The translations under genes and the position numbers were made by a program. Below, one piece after another: positions 1 through 7,388 of a stretch of DNA of 8,857 nucleotides. The notes under the pieces are model-generated. The model was not told the DNA's origin, made no database searches, and saw only the letters and a program-made list of their open reading frames with translations. Origin of the DNA: Spartobacteria bacterium (GTDB lineage Bacteria > Verrucomicrobiota > Verrucomicrobiia > Chthoniobacterales > Chthoniobacteraceae); contig JANXWU010000281.1 of NCBI GenBank assembly GCA_025350985.1, forward strand, positions 1 through 8,857, read 5' to 3'. Positions within the stretch are counted from its first letter, which is position 1, and each line of letters begins with the position of its first letter.

Positions 1-9
1 GCGCTCAGA

Positions 10-1467
10 ATGACACGCGCATTTTTCCAACGGATACACCACCGCGCTTCCCGTCCGATTGACAAACAAACGGCCTCCGCGTTTGTTCACCGCTCGCGGT
101 TCCGGCAGCCGGGCGTCGGCGAGGTTTTCCCCCTAACCATCCCGTCCCCCGCGCGATTACTTCGAGCCTTGACCCCTTTTCTGCCCAGTCTCTGCATTTT
201 CACCGCGCTCTCACTCGCTGCGGGCACGGCGCGAGCCCAGGGGGTGATCACGCTCGAACAAGCCTACGACCGCGCGCTGGCCACCGATCAAACCATCCGC
301 ATCGCCGAACTCCAAATCCGGGAGGCGAACCTTTTGCGCTGGAGCGCGCTCACCCGGCTCGGGCCGCGGGTGACCGGAGATTCCAGTTTCGACCGCAGCG
401 GACGCGGGACTTTTGCGAACGACGCCAACACGCGCGGCCTCGGCCTCACGTTCGTCCAGCCGCTGCTGGATTTCGGCGTTTTTCCGGCTTGGAAACTGGG
501 GAAACTCGCGGCGGCCTCGGCGCGGTTTCAGCATCAATTCACCGTGCGCCAGACGCTGTTCGGAGTGGCGCAGGCGTACTACGCGGTGCTCAAGGAAGAG
601 AGCGTCGTCGAAGTGAATCGCCAGACCGTCGCGCTGGCCGCACAGCAGCTCGAGGTCTCGCAAAAACGCGCCGCCGCGGGTGAGGTGGCGCGCAGCGACG
701 TGCTGCGCGCGCAGGCCTCGCTCGAGGACGCGCGCCGGTTGCTCATCGAGAACGAGGGCACGCTCGACCTGAATCGCGACACGTTCAGCAACATCCTGAA
801 TCTCGGCGGCAAAACGAACTTCACGCTGGTCCATCCACCAGACGCGCGCGAGGGTGCGGAACCGTTCGATCAACTGCTCGCGCGGGCGTACGAGCGGCGC
901 GAGGATTACCAAACCGGCGCCCTCGCGGTGAGGCAGGAAATGCAGCGGCGCAATGGCATTTGGACGGAATACTTTCCCACGGTCGTGGCGCGGGCGGGCG
1001 AGGATTGGACGACGCTGGGCGGGGACAACGCGACGCGGTCCAGCAACCGGTTTTTTAACGCGAGCCTTGGCCTGTCGATGCCGTTTTTGACCGGAGGTCA
1101 GCGCGAAATCGACCTGCGCAACGCCGGTTATCAAATCGACATAGCGCGGCTCAACTACGAGAAACTCGGCAAAACGATCGAGGCGGAAATGAAGACGGCG
1201 TGGCTGCAAGTGCGCACGCTGCGAGAGGCTTTGAAGGCTCTGCGTGCGGAAGTCGTCGCCGCCGAGCAGAACTACCACGATCTGCAAACGCAGTATCAGG
1301 CGGGCGTCGCGACGAGCGTGGACGTGCTGGTGGGGCTGCGGGATTTGAACAACTCACGCACGCAACTAACGGGCGCGGTGTTTGATTACCAGGTGGCTCT
1401 GCGCAACCTGCTCCGCGCTCAGGCGGTGTTTGAGCAACCGCGGGTCGAGCGGGCGAAAAGAAAATAA
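10..1467 (+). CDS. TolC-family outer-membrane efflux channel protein
   Basis: Outer-membrane channel of a tripartite exporter; it would trimerise into a beta-barrel plus periplasmic alpha-helical tunnel and dock with the MacA-type adaptor encoded next. The two-fold repeat of the outer membrane efflux protein (OEP) family is visible: repeat 1 about residues 80-275, repeat 2 about 290-472. The same turn motif occurs in both (AAGEVARSDVL at 222-232, QAGVATSVDVL at 430-440). Long amphipathic helices such as FGVAQAYYAVL fit the family. A signal peptide with hydrophobic core about residues 56-71 ends at ARA|Q (76/77), unusually far from the first ATG. Residues 1-47 are Arg/His/Pro-rich and look non-coding, so translation may really start at the TTG at 169, although that would leave a signal peptide with no basic n-region. 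The frame is also open to the window edge. Its stop directly abuts the adaptor's ATG. Family call sure; start uncertain. Confidence 0.92.
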   Translation: MTRAFFQRIHHRASRPIDKQTASAFVHRSRFRQPGVGEVFPLTIPSPARLLRALTPFLPSLCIFTALSLAAGTARAQGVITLEQAYDRALATDQTIRIAELQIREANLLRWSALTRLGPRVTGDSSFDRSGRGTFANDANTRGLGLTFVQPLLDFGVFPAWKLGKLAAASARFQHQFTVRQTLFGVAQAYYAVLKEESVVEVNRQTVALAAQQLEVSQKRAAAGEVARSDVLRAQASLEDARRLLIENEGTLDLNRDTFSNILNLGGKTNFTLVHPPDAREGAEPFDQLLARAYERREDYQTGALAVRQEMQRRNGIWTEYFPTVVARAGEDWTTLGGDNATRSSNRFFNASLGLSMPFLTGGQREIDLRNAGYQIDIARLNYEKLGKTIEAEMKTAWLQVRTLREALKALRAEVVAAEQNYHDLQTQYQAGVATSVDVLVGLRDLNNSRTQLTGAVFDYQVALRNLLRAQAVFEQPRVERAKRK

Positions 1468-2670
1468 ATGCGCATGAAAAAATCGACCGTCCTCGTCCTC
1501 GTTGTGGCCGCGCTTTTCGCCGTCGGCGGCTGGCTCTGGAAACGCGGCGGCAACGGCGAGACGACTTATCAGACGGTGACGGTCGGCAAAGGCGACATCA
1601 CCCAAACCGTTACCGCAACCGGCACGCTCAACCCGGTCCTGAACGTCCAGGTGGGCAGTCAGATTTCCGGGATCGTGGCCAAGCTTTACGCGGATTTTAA
1701 TTCGTCGGTCAAAGCCGGGCAGGTGGTCGCGGAAATCGATCCGGCGACTTACAAAGCGACCGTTATGCAGGGCGAAGGCGACCTCGCCTCGGCGCACGCC
1801 GCGCTCGAACTGGCGCAGGTGAACGAGAAACGCGCGCGGGAATTGCGCGAGCAAAATGCGTCGCCCCAAGCGAATCTCGACTCGGCGGTGGCGGCGCTGC
1901 ATCAAGCCGAGGCGACGGTGAAAGTGAAGGAGGGCGCGCTGGCCAAGGCGAAGGCTGATCTCGACCGTTGCACGATCAGTTCGCCCATCGACGGCATGGT
2001 GATCTCGCGCAACGTCGATGTCGGGCAAACGGTCGCCGCCAGCTTGTCCGCGCCCGTCATTTTCACGATCGCCAACGACCTCACAAAAATGCAAATCGAC
2101 TCAAACGTGGCGGAAGCGGACGTGGGCAATGTGCAACTCGGGCAGCCGGTCGATTTCACGGTCGATGCGTTCCCGACGCGGACGTTTCACGGCAAGGTGG
2201 TGCAGGTGCGCAACGCGCCGATCACCGTGCAGAACGTGGTCAGCTACGACACGGTGATCCAGGTGCAAAACGACGATTTGAAACTAAAACCCGGCATGAC
2301 CGCGGGCGTCTCTGTCGTCATCGCGCAACGCACCGGGGTGTTGAAGGTGAGCAACGCGGCCCTGCGCTTTCGGATGCCGGAAGCGCCGGGAGCCACCACC
2401 CCGAAACCGGCTCCACCAGAGGGTTTCAAGCCGGGCGGCAAAAAGGGCGGGCCGAAAGCCGACCGCAAGCCGGTTCGCAACGTGTACGTTTTGCGCGACG
2501 GAAAACCGCAGCAAGTGCAGGTCAAAACCGGCATCAGCGATGGGATCTTCACGGAAATCCTGGAGGGATTGAGCGAAGGCGACCAGGTGGTCATCGGATC
2601 GACCGGGCCGTCGGCCAGTGCCACGCCGCCACCGGCTAATCCATTCGGCGGTGGAAGAAGGGGATTCTAA
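1468..2670 (+). CDS. macA: MacA-type periplasmic adaptor (HlyD/RND membrane-fusion protein family)
   Basis: Periplasmic adaptor linking the inner-membrane MacB-type ATPase/permease to the outer-membrane channel. In order: an N-terminal membrane anchor at about residues 5-24 following MRMKK; first lipoyl half about 58-93 (VGSQISGIVAKLY, then VKAGQVVAEIDP); an alpha-helical hairpin about 96-166, rich in Ala, Glu and Lys; second lipoyl half about 168-200 (TISSPIDGMVISRNVDVGQTV); a beta-barrel about 205-285 (LKPGMTAGVSVVI at its end); and a membrane-proximal domain about 290-380. A Pro/Gly/Lys-rich segment (about 303-336) interrupts that last domain, and the C-terminus is a Gly/Arg tail (FGGGRRGF). 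At 400 residues it is near the length of E. coli MacA. ATG 1468 follows the upstream stop with no gap; ATG 1474 is an in-frame alternative. The leader is A-rich with no clear Shine-Dalgarno. Zero spacing suggests translational coupling. Family sure; the MacA subtype rests on the MacB-like neighbours. Confidence 0.93.
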   Translation: MRMKKSTVLVLVVAALFAVGGWLWKRGGNGETTYQTVTVGKGDITQTVTATGTLNPVLNVQVGSQISGIVAKLYADFNSSVKAGQVVAEIDPATYKATVMQGEGDLASAHAALELAQVNEKRARELREQNASPQANLDSAVAALHQAEATVKVKEGALAKAKADLDRCTISSPIDGMVISRNVDVGQTVAASLSAPVIFTIANDLTKMQIDSNVAEADVGNVQLGQPVDFTVDAFPTRTFHGKVVQVRNAPITVQNVVSYDTVIQVQNDDLKLKPGMTAGVSVVIAQRTGVLKVSNAALRFRMPEAPGATTPKPAPPEGFKPGGKKGGPKADRKPVRNVYVLRDGKPQQVQVKTGISDGIFTEILEGLSEGDQVVIGSTGPSASATPPPANPFGGGRRGF

Positions 2671-2722
2671 AGGTGAGCGCGCACGTTTCAACGGCGCGGA
2701 AACGCCCCAGCCTCGCATTGAG

Positions 2723-3481
2723 ATGAACGCCGTCGTCAAACTCGAGGACATTCACAAAACCTACCACACGGGCGAAGTGGATGTGCATGCCGTGCGCGGC
2801 GTTTCGCTCGAGATTCAGCGGGGCGAATTCGTCGCGTTCATGGGTTCGAGCGGCTCGGGAAAATCGACGCTGATGAATCTGCTCGGCTGCCTCGACCGCC
2901 CGACGCGCGGACGCTATTTCCTCGATGGCGTCGATGTTTCCGGGCTCTCGCGGGAGCGGCTCGCGGACATTCGCAACGGCAAGCTCGGGTTCGTGTTTCA
3001 AAGTTTCAATCTGCTCTCGCGCACGTCGGCTTTGGAAAATGTCGAGCTGCCGCTGCTGTACGGCAGCCGTCATTATTCCTCTGCGGAACTGCGTGAACGA
3101 GCGCGGCGGGTGCTCGAAGTCGTGGGTCTGGGCAAACGCGGCGATCATCATCCGAGTCAGCTTTCGGGCGGCCAGCAACAGCGCGTCGCCATCGCGCGCG
3201 CGCTGATCAACGAACCCGAAGTCCTCCTCGCCGACGAACCGACCGGCAACCTCGACAGTCGCACCAGCGTCGAAATCATGGGCGTGTTTCAAAAGCTCAA
3301 TGAAGAGGGAATCACCGTCATCATGGTCACGCACGAACTCGACATCGCGGCCTACTCGAAACGCAACGTTATCATGCGCGACGGCAGTATTTTGACAGAC
3401 ACGCCGGTGCTCTCCCGGCTCAACGCGGTGGCGGAACTCGCGCGGCTGGACGCGGCGCAAAAAGAGGTGCAGCTCGCGTGA
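2723..3481 (+). CDS. MacB/LolD-type ABC transporter ATPase subunit
   Basis: Cytoplasmic ATPase that powers the MacB-type permease encoded at 3770-4987. All nucleotide-binding motifs are intact over 252 residues: Walker [10 protein letters not shown] (41-49), Q-loop Gln93 in FVFQSFNLL, signature LSGGQ (147-151), Walker B VLLADE (167-172), D-loop NLD (176-178) and switch His204 in MVTHE. The opening [31 protein letters not shown] is typical of the LolD/MacB/FtsE group. ATG 2723 was chosen because family homology starts there. A GTG at 2618 in the same frame would overlap the adaptor gene by 53 bases and add 35 residues unlike the family. There are 52 non-coding bases after the adaptor stop. E. 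coli MacB carries this domain fused to its permease; here it is a separate polypeptide, as in the Gram-positive YknY/YknZ pair or LolD with LolC/E. A LolD-like role in lipoprotein export is the main alternative but fits an adaptor/channel operon less well. Confidence 0.94.
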   Translation: MNAVVKLEDIHKTYHTGEVDVHAVRGVSLEIQRGEFVAFMGSSGSGKSTLMNLLGCLDRPTRGRYFLDGVDVSGLSRERLADIRNGKLGFVFQSFNLLSRTSALENVELPLLYGSRHYSSAELRERARRVLEVVGLGKRGDHHPSQLSGGQQQRVAIARALINEPEVLLADEPTGNLDSRTSVEIMGVFQKLNEEGITVIMVTHELDIAAYSKRNVIMRDGSILTDTPVLSRLNAVAELARLDAAQKEVQLA

Positions 3482-3492
3482 CCGGCGGCTGC

Positions 3493-3726
3493 TCAGCGTT
3501 TGCGGGCGCGGCTTTTTTTGGGAGCCGGCACGACGCGCGTGATGTTGCGCGTGGCGACGATCTCGCGCGCGGTTTCCGTCGCATAAACGTAGATTGTCTC
3601 GTTCGCCGGCGTGATGAGACAGTAGTCGGGATGTTTCACGTAAAGCGCCTTCCCGTCCGACGTGTGAACCGTGTACGGCTCGAACGGCGTCGCGCGTTGC
3701 AGTTCCCGAATTTCGTCCGTAATCAT
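3493..3726 (-). CDS. small conserved protein of unknown function, antisense between ATPase and permease genes
   Basis: No function is known to me. The 77-residue protein reads like a widespread small family I associate with planctomycetes and verrucomicrobia: a short N-terminal helix (ITDEIRELQRA), then PFEPYTVHTSDGKALYVKHP and DYCLITPANETIYVY, then a final NITRVV strand. It looks like a compact beta-rich domain of about 66 residues. Residues 68-77 (APKKSRARKR) form a strongly basic tail that could bind nucleic acid or a membrane. ATG 3726 is preferred because the family-like part starts there. An upstream in-frame ATG at 3786 would add 20 residues and overlap the permease start. A GGA about seven bases upstream is only a weak ribosome site. 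Its stop faces the ATPase stop across 11 bases, so no terminator fits between. Being opposite to the transporter operon, its mRNA would be complementary to the operon message. A plus-strand ORF here is judged a shadow. Confidence 0.72.
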   Translation of the reverse strand: MITDEIRELQRATPFEPYTVHTSDGKALYVKHPDYCLITPANETIYVYATETAREIVATRNITRVVPAPKKSRARKR

Positions 3727-3769
3727 GTGCGTCCGATGATTAACACGGGCCTGCATTTTTAACAAGATC

Positions 3770-4987
<1,218 letters not shown>

Positions 4988-4997
4988 CGAGCGCCGA

Positions 4998-5558
4998 TTA
5001 AAATCGCCGCAACGCCTGCGCGAGCGACTCCATCGGCAGACCGATGACATTAGTGCGCGAGCCTTCCACCGCCTCGATCACGCCCATCTCGTCGTCTTGC
5101 GCGGCGTATGCGCCGGCTTTGTCGAGCGGTTGGATCAGCCGGATGTATCGCTGGATCTCAGAAGCTGACAGTTTCCGAAAACGCACCCGACTCACCTCGA
5201 TGAACCCGTGCGCCCGACCGCCCCGCGCGAGCCAGACGCCGGAGAAAACCTCGTGCGTCCGTCCGCTCAGGAGGCGCAGCATCTCCGCCGCGCGCGCGAG
5301 ATTTTCCGGCTTGCCGAGCACGCCTCCTTCGATCGAAACCAGCGTGTCGGCGGCCAGCACCAAGTCCACTGGATGGCGGGGAACCACGGCGCCTGCCTTG
5401 CGTTTGGCGTTGAAAAGCGTGATCTCGCCGACGGTCAAATAGGCGGGATAGACCTCCTCGATTTGCGCCGGCACCACCTGCACGTCGTAGCCGTGTTCAC
5501 GCAGCAGCGCGAGCCGGCGTGGAGACGCCGAGGCGAGCACAATGAACGGCAGGGCCAC
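4998..5558 (-). CDS. maf: Maf-type nucleoside triphosphate pyrophosphatase
   Basis: Cytoplasmic house-cleaning enzyme that hydrolyses non-canonical or excess nucleoside triphosphates to monophosphate and pyrophosphate; in some bacteria Maf also affects septum formation. The 186 residues match the usual length. Motifs in order: LASASPRRLALL (8-19), catalytic-region AADTLV (69-74) with Asp71, LGKP (81-84), SGRTHEVFSG (98-107), PLDKAGAYAAQ (144-154) and EGSRTNVIGLPMESL (165-179). The PLDKAGAY form resembles the dTTP/UTP-type (YhdE) rather than the m7GTP-type (YceF) branch, which has a different motif there; this subtype call is inference. The start is taken as GTG 5558, five bases after the stop of the upstream gene and just before the family's first strand. 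A much longer reading of the same frame to 5876 runs through that gene and is rejected. Last gene of the minus-strand operon; its stop lies 10 bases from the permease stop. Confidence 0.93.
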   Translation of the reverse strand: MALPFIVLASASPRRLALLREHGYDVQVVPAQIEEVYPAYLTVGEITLFNAKRKAGAVVPRHPVDLVLAADTLVSIEGGVLGKPENLARAAEMLRLLSGRTHEVFSGVWLARGGRAHGFIEVSRVRFRKLSASEIQRYIRLIQPLDKAGAYAAQDDEMGVIEAVEGSRTNVIGLPMESLAQALRRF

Positions 5559-5563
5559 GAGTT

Positions 5564-6055
5564 TTACGCTTTCAAAAGCGCGGCGAGTTCGCTCTGGACG
5601 GCGGCGAGTTGCTCGAGCCGCAAGGCGGGGTCGGGAATGAGAAACACTTCGCCGGTTTTTGCGTGCTCGTAAATGAGAGTCCGCCCGCTGTCGGTCGTTT
5701 GGACGTCCACTTGTTTGAGGAGGCGTTTGCGTTCCAACATCACGGCCAAAAGAAAGCGCGCGCTGCCGTGCTGCGCGTCCGGTTCCTGCATGTAACTCCG
5801 CAAAAGATCCTCCGCCGTTTCCTTTTTCAACGCCTCGGGCTCGGGGGGCGGAGGCGGCTCGAACTTCGAGCGCCAAAAGGAAAAGGGCTGGATGTTATCG
5901 TTCCGTTCCCGCCACGCCTCCTCGCATAAATCCGCCCGCCGGAAGCCGTCCTTTTCGTGAAACAGGAGCGTGTAAAAAAATTCGCCGTCCCGAAACTCAC
6001 GGCCGCTGGCCGAGCATTTTTCGGAGCGGGATTTGATTTCCCATTCGTTGGACAT
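5564..6055 (-). CDS. conserved protein of unknown function, PVC-type, with two cysteines
   Basis: I know no function for this 163-residue soluble protein. It resembles a family I associate with planctomycetes and verrucomicrobia whose members begin with a short W-E-I-K segment followed by a C-x-x-S/T-G-R turn, an E-F-F/Y-T/S-L-F strand and an F-R-R-x-D segment. Here those are NEWEIKS (3-9), CSASGRE (14-20), GEFFYTLLF (24-32) and FRRADLCEEAW (38-48). Cys14 and Cys44 might form half of a metal site or a redox pair, but there is no full zinc-ribbon pattern. A proline run (67-71) joins the N-terminal part to a helical C-terminal part (about 76-163) that includes FLLAVMLERKRLL (101-113), a pattern shared with the family. 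No signal peptide or membrane segment. ATG 6055 lies 24 bases after the LptF/G stop, and the stop lies 5 bases before maf, so co-expression with both is likely. Real gene with good confidence; role unknown. Confidence 0.8.
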   Translation of the reverse strand: MSNEWEIKSRSEKCSASGREFRDGEFFYTLLFHEKDGFRRADLCEEAWRERNDNIQPFSFWRSKFEPPPPPEPEALKKETAEDLLRSYMQEPDAQHGSARFLLAVMLERKRLLKQVDVQTTDSGRTLIYEHAKTGEVFLIPDPALRLEQLAAVQSELAALLKA

Positions 6056-6079
6056 CGTGTGGATTTTGAGAGGCCAGGC

Positions 6080-7234
6080 TCAGACTTTTTTCGCCGCGAA
6101 GAGACTTCGGAGAGTTGGCATTTCGCGATTGGTCGAGCGCAGGTAGAGCAGAAATGCGCCGACCGCGCCGAACAAAAGATCGGGCCCCCAAGCGGCGGCG
6201 AAGGCCGGAAGGCGCGCTCCTTTCCCGAGCGCGAGGAAGAGGTTGTTGAGAAAAATCATCGCAAAGAAAATCAGGATCGAACTGGCGACGCCGGCGAGCA
6301 CGCCGCGCCGGGAATACACGATGCCTAGGGGTGCGGCGATGAAAACCACGATGAAACAGGACCACGGAAGCGCCCAGCGGTAATGCCAGTGTGTGCGATA
6401 CGGCGCGAGTTGGGCGCGGGGAAAATCGGAGTTGAACGCAAGATAATCCGAAAGCTCGGGCTCGGAGAGAAACTGCGGTTCGAGGTTGGAACTGGCGATG
6501 CGCCACGGCGTTTCGCTCCAGTCCGCAATGCGCTTGTTTCCTTTCAGCCACAAATCCTCGCTCTCGATATTTCCCTCGAGGTCAAACTTCACCGATTTGC
6601 CGTGTTCGAGCGTCCACGATTTTTCCAAAGGGGAATAAAGGGCGCGCTCGGCGTAAAATTTCTCGACGATGTTTGCGTCTTTGTCCTGTTGCATGACGAA
6701 AACTCCGCGAAGTTCGATCGGCTGGCTGCCCTGCACCGCAGACGGCATTCTTTTCACGTACCACATGCGGTTGTTGGCGCGGTTGCGGAAGAGCTGCTCG
6801 TTGCCGGTTTTCTTTCTGCCGCCCTTGATTTCGTCCATGAGCGCCTTTTTCGCGCCCTCGGCGTGAGGAGCCAATTCGTAATTGAGCGCGAGGCTCAAAA
6901 GCGCGGCGGCCAGTCCCGCGAACATGAGTGGCAGGAGGATACGGATGACACTTCGCCCCGCGGTGAGCATGGAGATGACTTCGTTCGAGCGCGACATCCG
7001 ACTCAGGCAATAAAGCAGTGCAAGGAGCAACCCCACGGGCATGGATAGAACGATGATTTGGGGAAGTTGGGTCCCGTAAAAGACGAGGATTTTTCCGATG
7101 GAAACTTTCGCTTCGAGAAAATCGCCCGCACTGTCGCTCAGGTCGAACACCAGCCAAATGCCGATAAAACCGACGAGACAATAGAAAAACGGGATCAGGA
7201 AATTCTGAAGAACGTAACGATCAAGAATCCGCAT
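6080..7234 (-). CDS. LptF/LptG-family lipopolysaccharide export permease
   Basis: Inner-membrane permease of the Lpt system, which with ATPase LptB and LptC extracts lipopolysaccharide from the inner membrane. The 384 residues give the family layout: three N-terminal membrane helices (about 12-33, 55-78, 97-118), a periplasmic jellyroll domain (about 119-285) and three C-terminal helices (about 287-306, 311-335, 344-366). Family-typical sequences include MRILDRYVLQNFL at the start, PVGLLLALLYCLSRMSRSNE (66-85), which includes the cytoplasmic coupling loop, and the LNYELAPHAE transition (117-126). ATG 7234 was chosen because homology starts with MRILDRY; a TTG at 7270 would add 12 unlikely residues and sit in a probable terminator stem. 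I cannot separate LptF from LptG with confidence; the short form and overall look lean to LptG. Its usual partner is not adjacent, since mnmG lies upstream and an unrelated gene downstream. Implies a diderm envelope. Confidence 0.9.
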   Translation of the reverse strand: MRILDRYVLQNFLIPFFYCLVGFIGIWLVFDLSDSAGDFLEAKVSIGKILVFYGTQLPQIIVLSMPVGLLLALLYCLSRMSRSNEVISMLTAGRSVIRILLPLMFAGLAAALLSLALNYELAPHAEGAKKALMDEIKGGRKKTGNEQLFRNRANNRMWYVKRMPSAVQGSQPIELRGVFVMQQDKDANIVEKFYAERALYSPLEKSWTLEHGKSVKFDLEGNIESEDLWLKGNKRIADWSETPWRIASSNLEPQFLSEPELSDYLAFNSDFPRAQLAPYRTHWHYRWALPWSCFIVVFIAAPLGIVYSRRGVLAGVASSILIFFAMIFLNNLFLALGKGARLPAFAAAWGPDLLFGAVGAFLLYLRSTNREMPTLRSLFAAKKV

Positions 7235-7254
7235 CGAATCGCCAAGATAGAATG

Positions 7255-7292
7255 AAAAACGCGCCGGCAAAGCGCAAAAGCGGGGCGTTTTT
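7255..7292 (-). terminator. probable Rho-independent terminator after mnmG, possibly bidirectional
   Basis: The arms AAAAACGC (7255-7262) and GCGTTTTT (7285-7292) are perfect complements of 8 bases; after one G-G mismatch two more C-G pairs can form inside, leaving a loop of roughly 16 bases. Each strand ends the stem in a run of T (five on the minus strand, seven on the plus strand), as in bidirectional terminators. It lies about 97 bases beyond the mnmG stop and 20 bases before the lptF/G start on the same strand, so it could end mnmG transcription or act as a leader hairpin for lptF/G. The long loop and short GC part make it moderate at best. Confidence 0.45.
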
Positions 7293-7388
7293 TTCGGGAG
7301 TTCAGGATGGGCCGAAAAATGGCGTTACCTATTGAGAAGCGGCCTTTTGGGCAGCTATCAAAGCGAGAAGTTCCTAAGGTAGAATTAC

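Noticed and set aside
211..1287. 358-codon open frame on the minus strand
   Set aside because: It is antisense to the TolC-type gene, its product is Arg/His-rich with no recognisable domain, and long antisense frames are expected in GC-rich coding DNA.
2618..2722. N-terminal extension of the ATPase from a GTG inside the adaptor gene
   Set aside because: The 35 added residues look unlike the family, whose homology begins at ATG 2723.
3392..3397. TTGACA as a -35 box for the permease gene
   Set aside because: It lies inside the ATPase coding region and no -10-like sequence follows at 16-18 bases; it is also 370 bases from the permease start.
3478..3762. Plus-strand 94-codon frame between ATPase and permease as a real gene
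   Set aside because: Its spacing is operon-like, but the product has no recognisable domain, while the opposite frame resembles a known small family; kept only as a finding to test.
3727..3769. Promoter for the small antisense gene (TTGTTA and TTAATC-like boxes on the minus strand)
   Set aside because: The spacing is near normal but the -10 match is poor, so it is not above chance.
4994..5005. CGATT/AATCG palindrome at the convergent junction as a terminator
   Set aside because: The stem is 5 bases with a 2-base loop and no T-run on either side.
5559..5876. Longer Maf protein starting at 5876
   Set aside because: The extra 106 residues overlap the conserved gene 5564-6055 in another frame and look unlike protein; Maf homology begins at the GTG 5558.
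6383..7048. 221-codon open frame on the plus strand
   Set aside because: Antisense shadow of the LptF/G gene; no domain is recognisable and the real frame has clear membrane helices.
7310..7344. Inverted repeat GGCCG / CGGCC between mnmG and lptF/G as a terminator
   Set aside because: Only a 5-base stem with a 25-base loop, and no T-run follows in the mnmG direction; the repeat at 7255-7292 is better.
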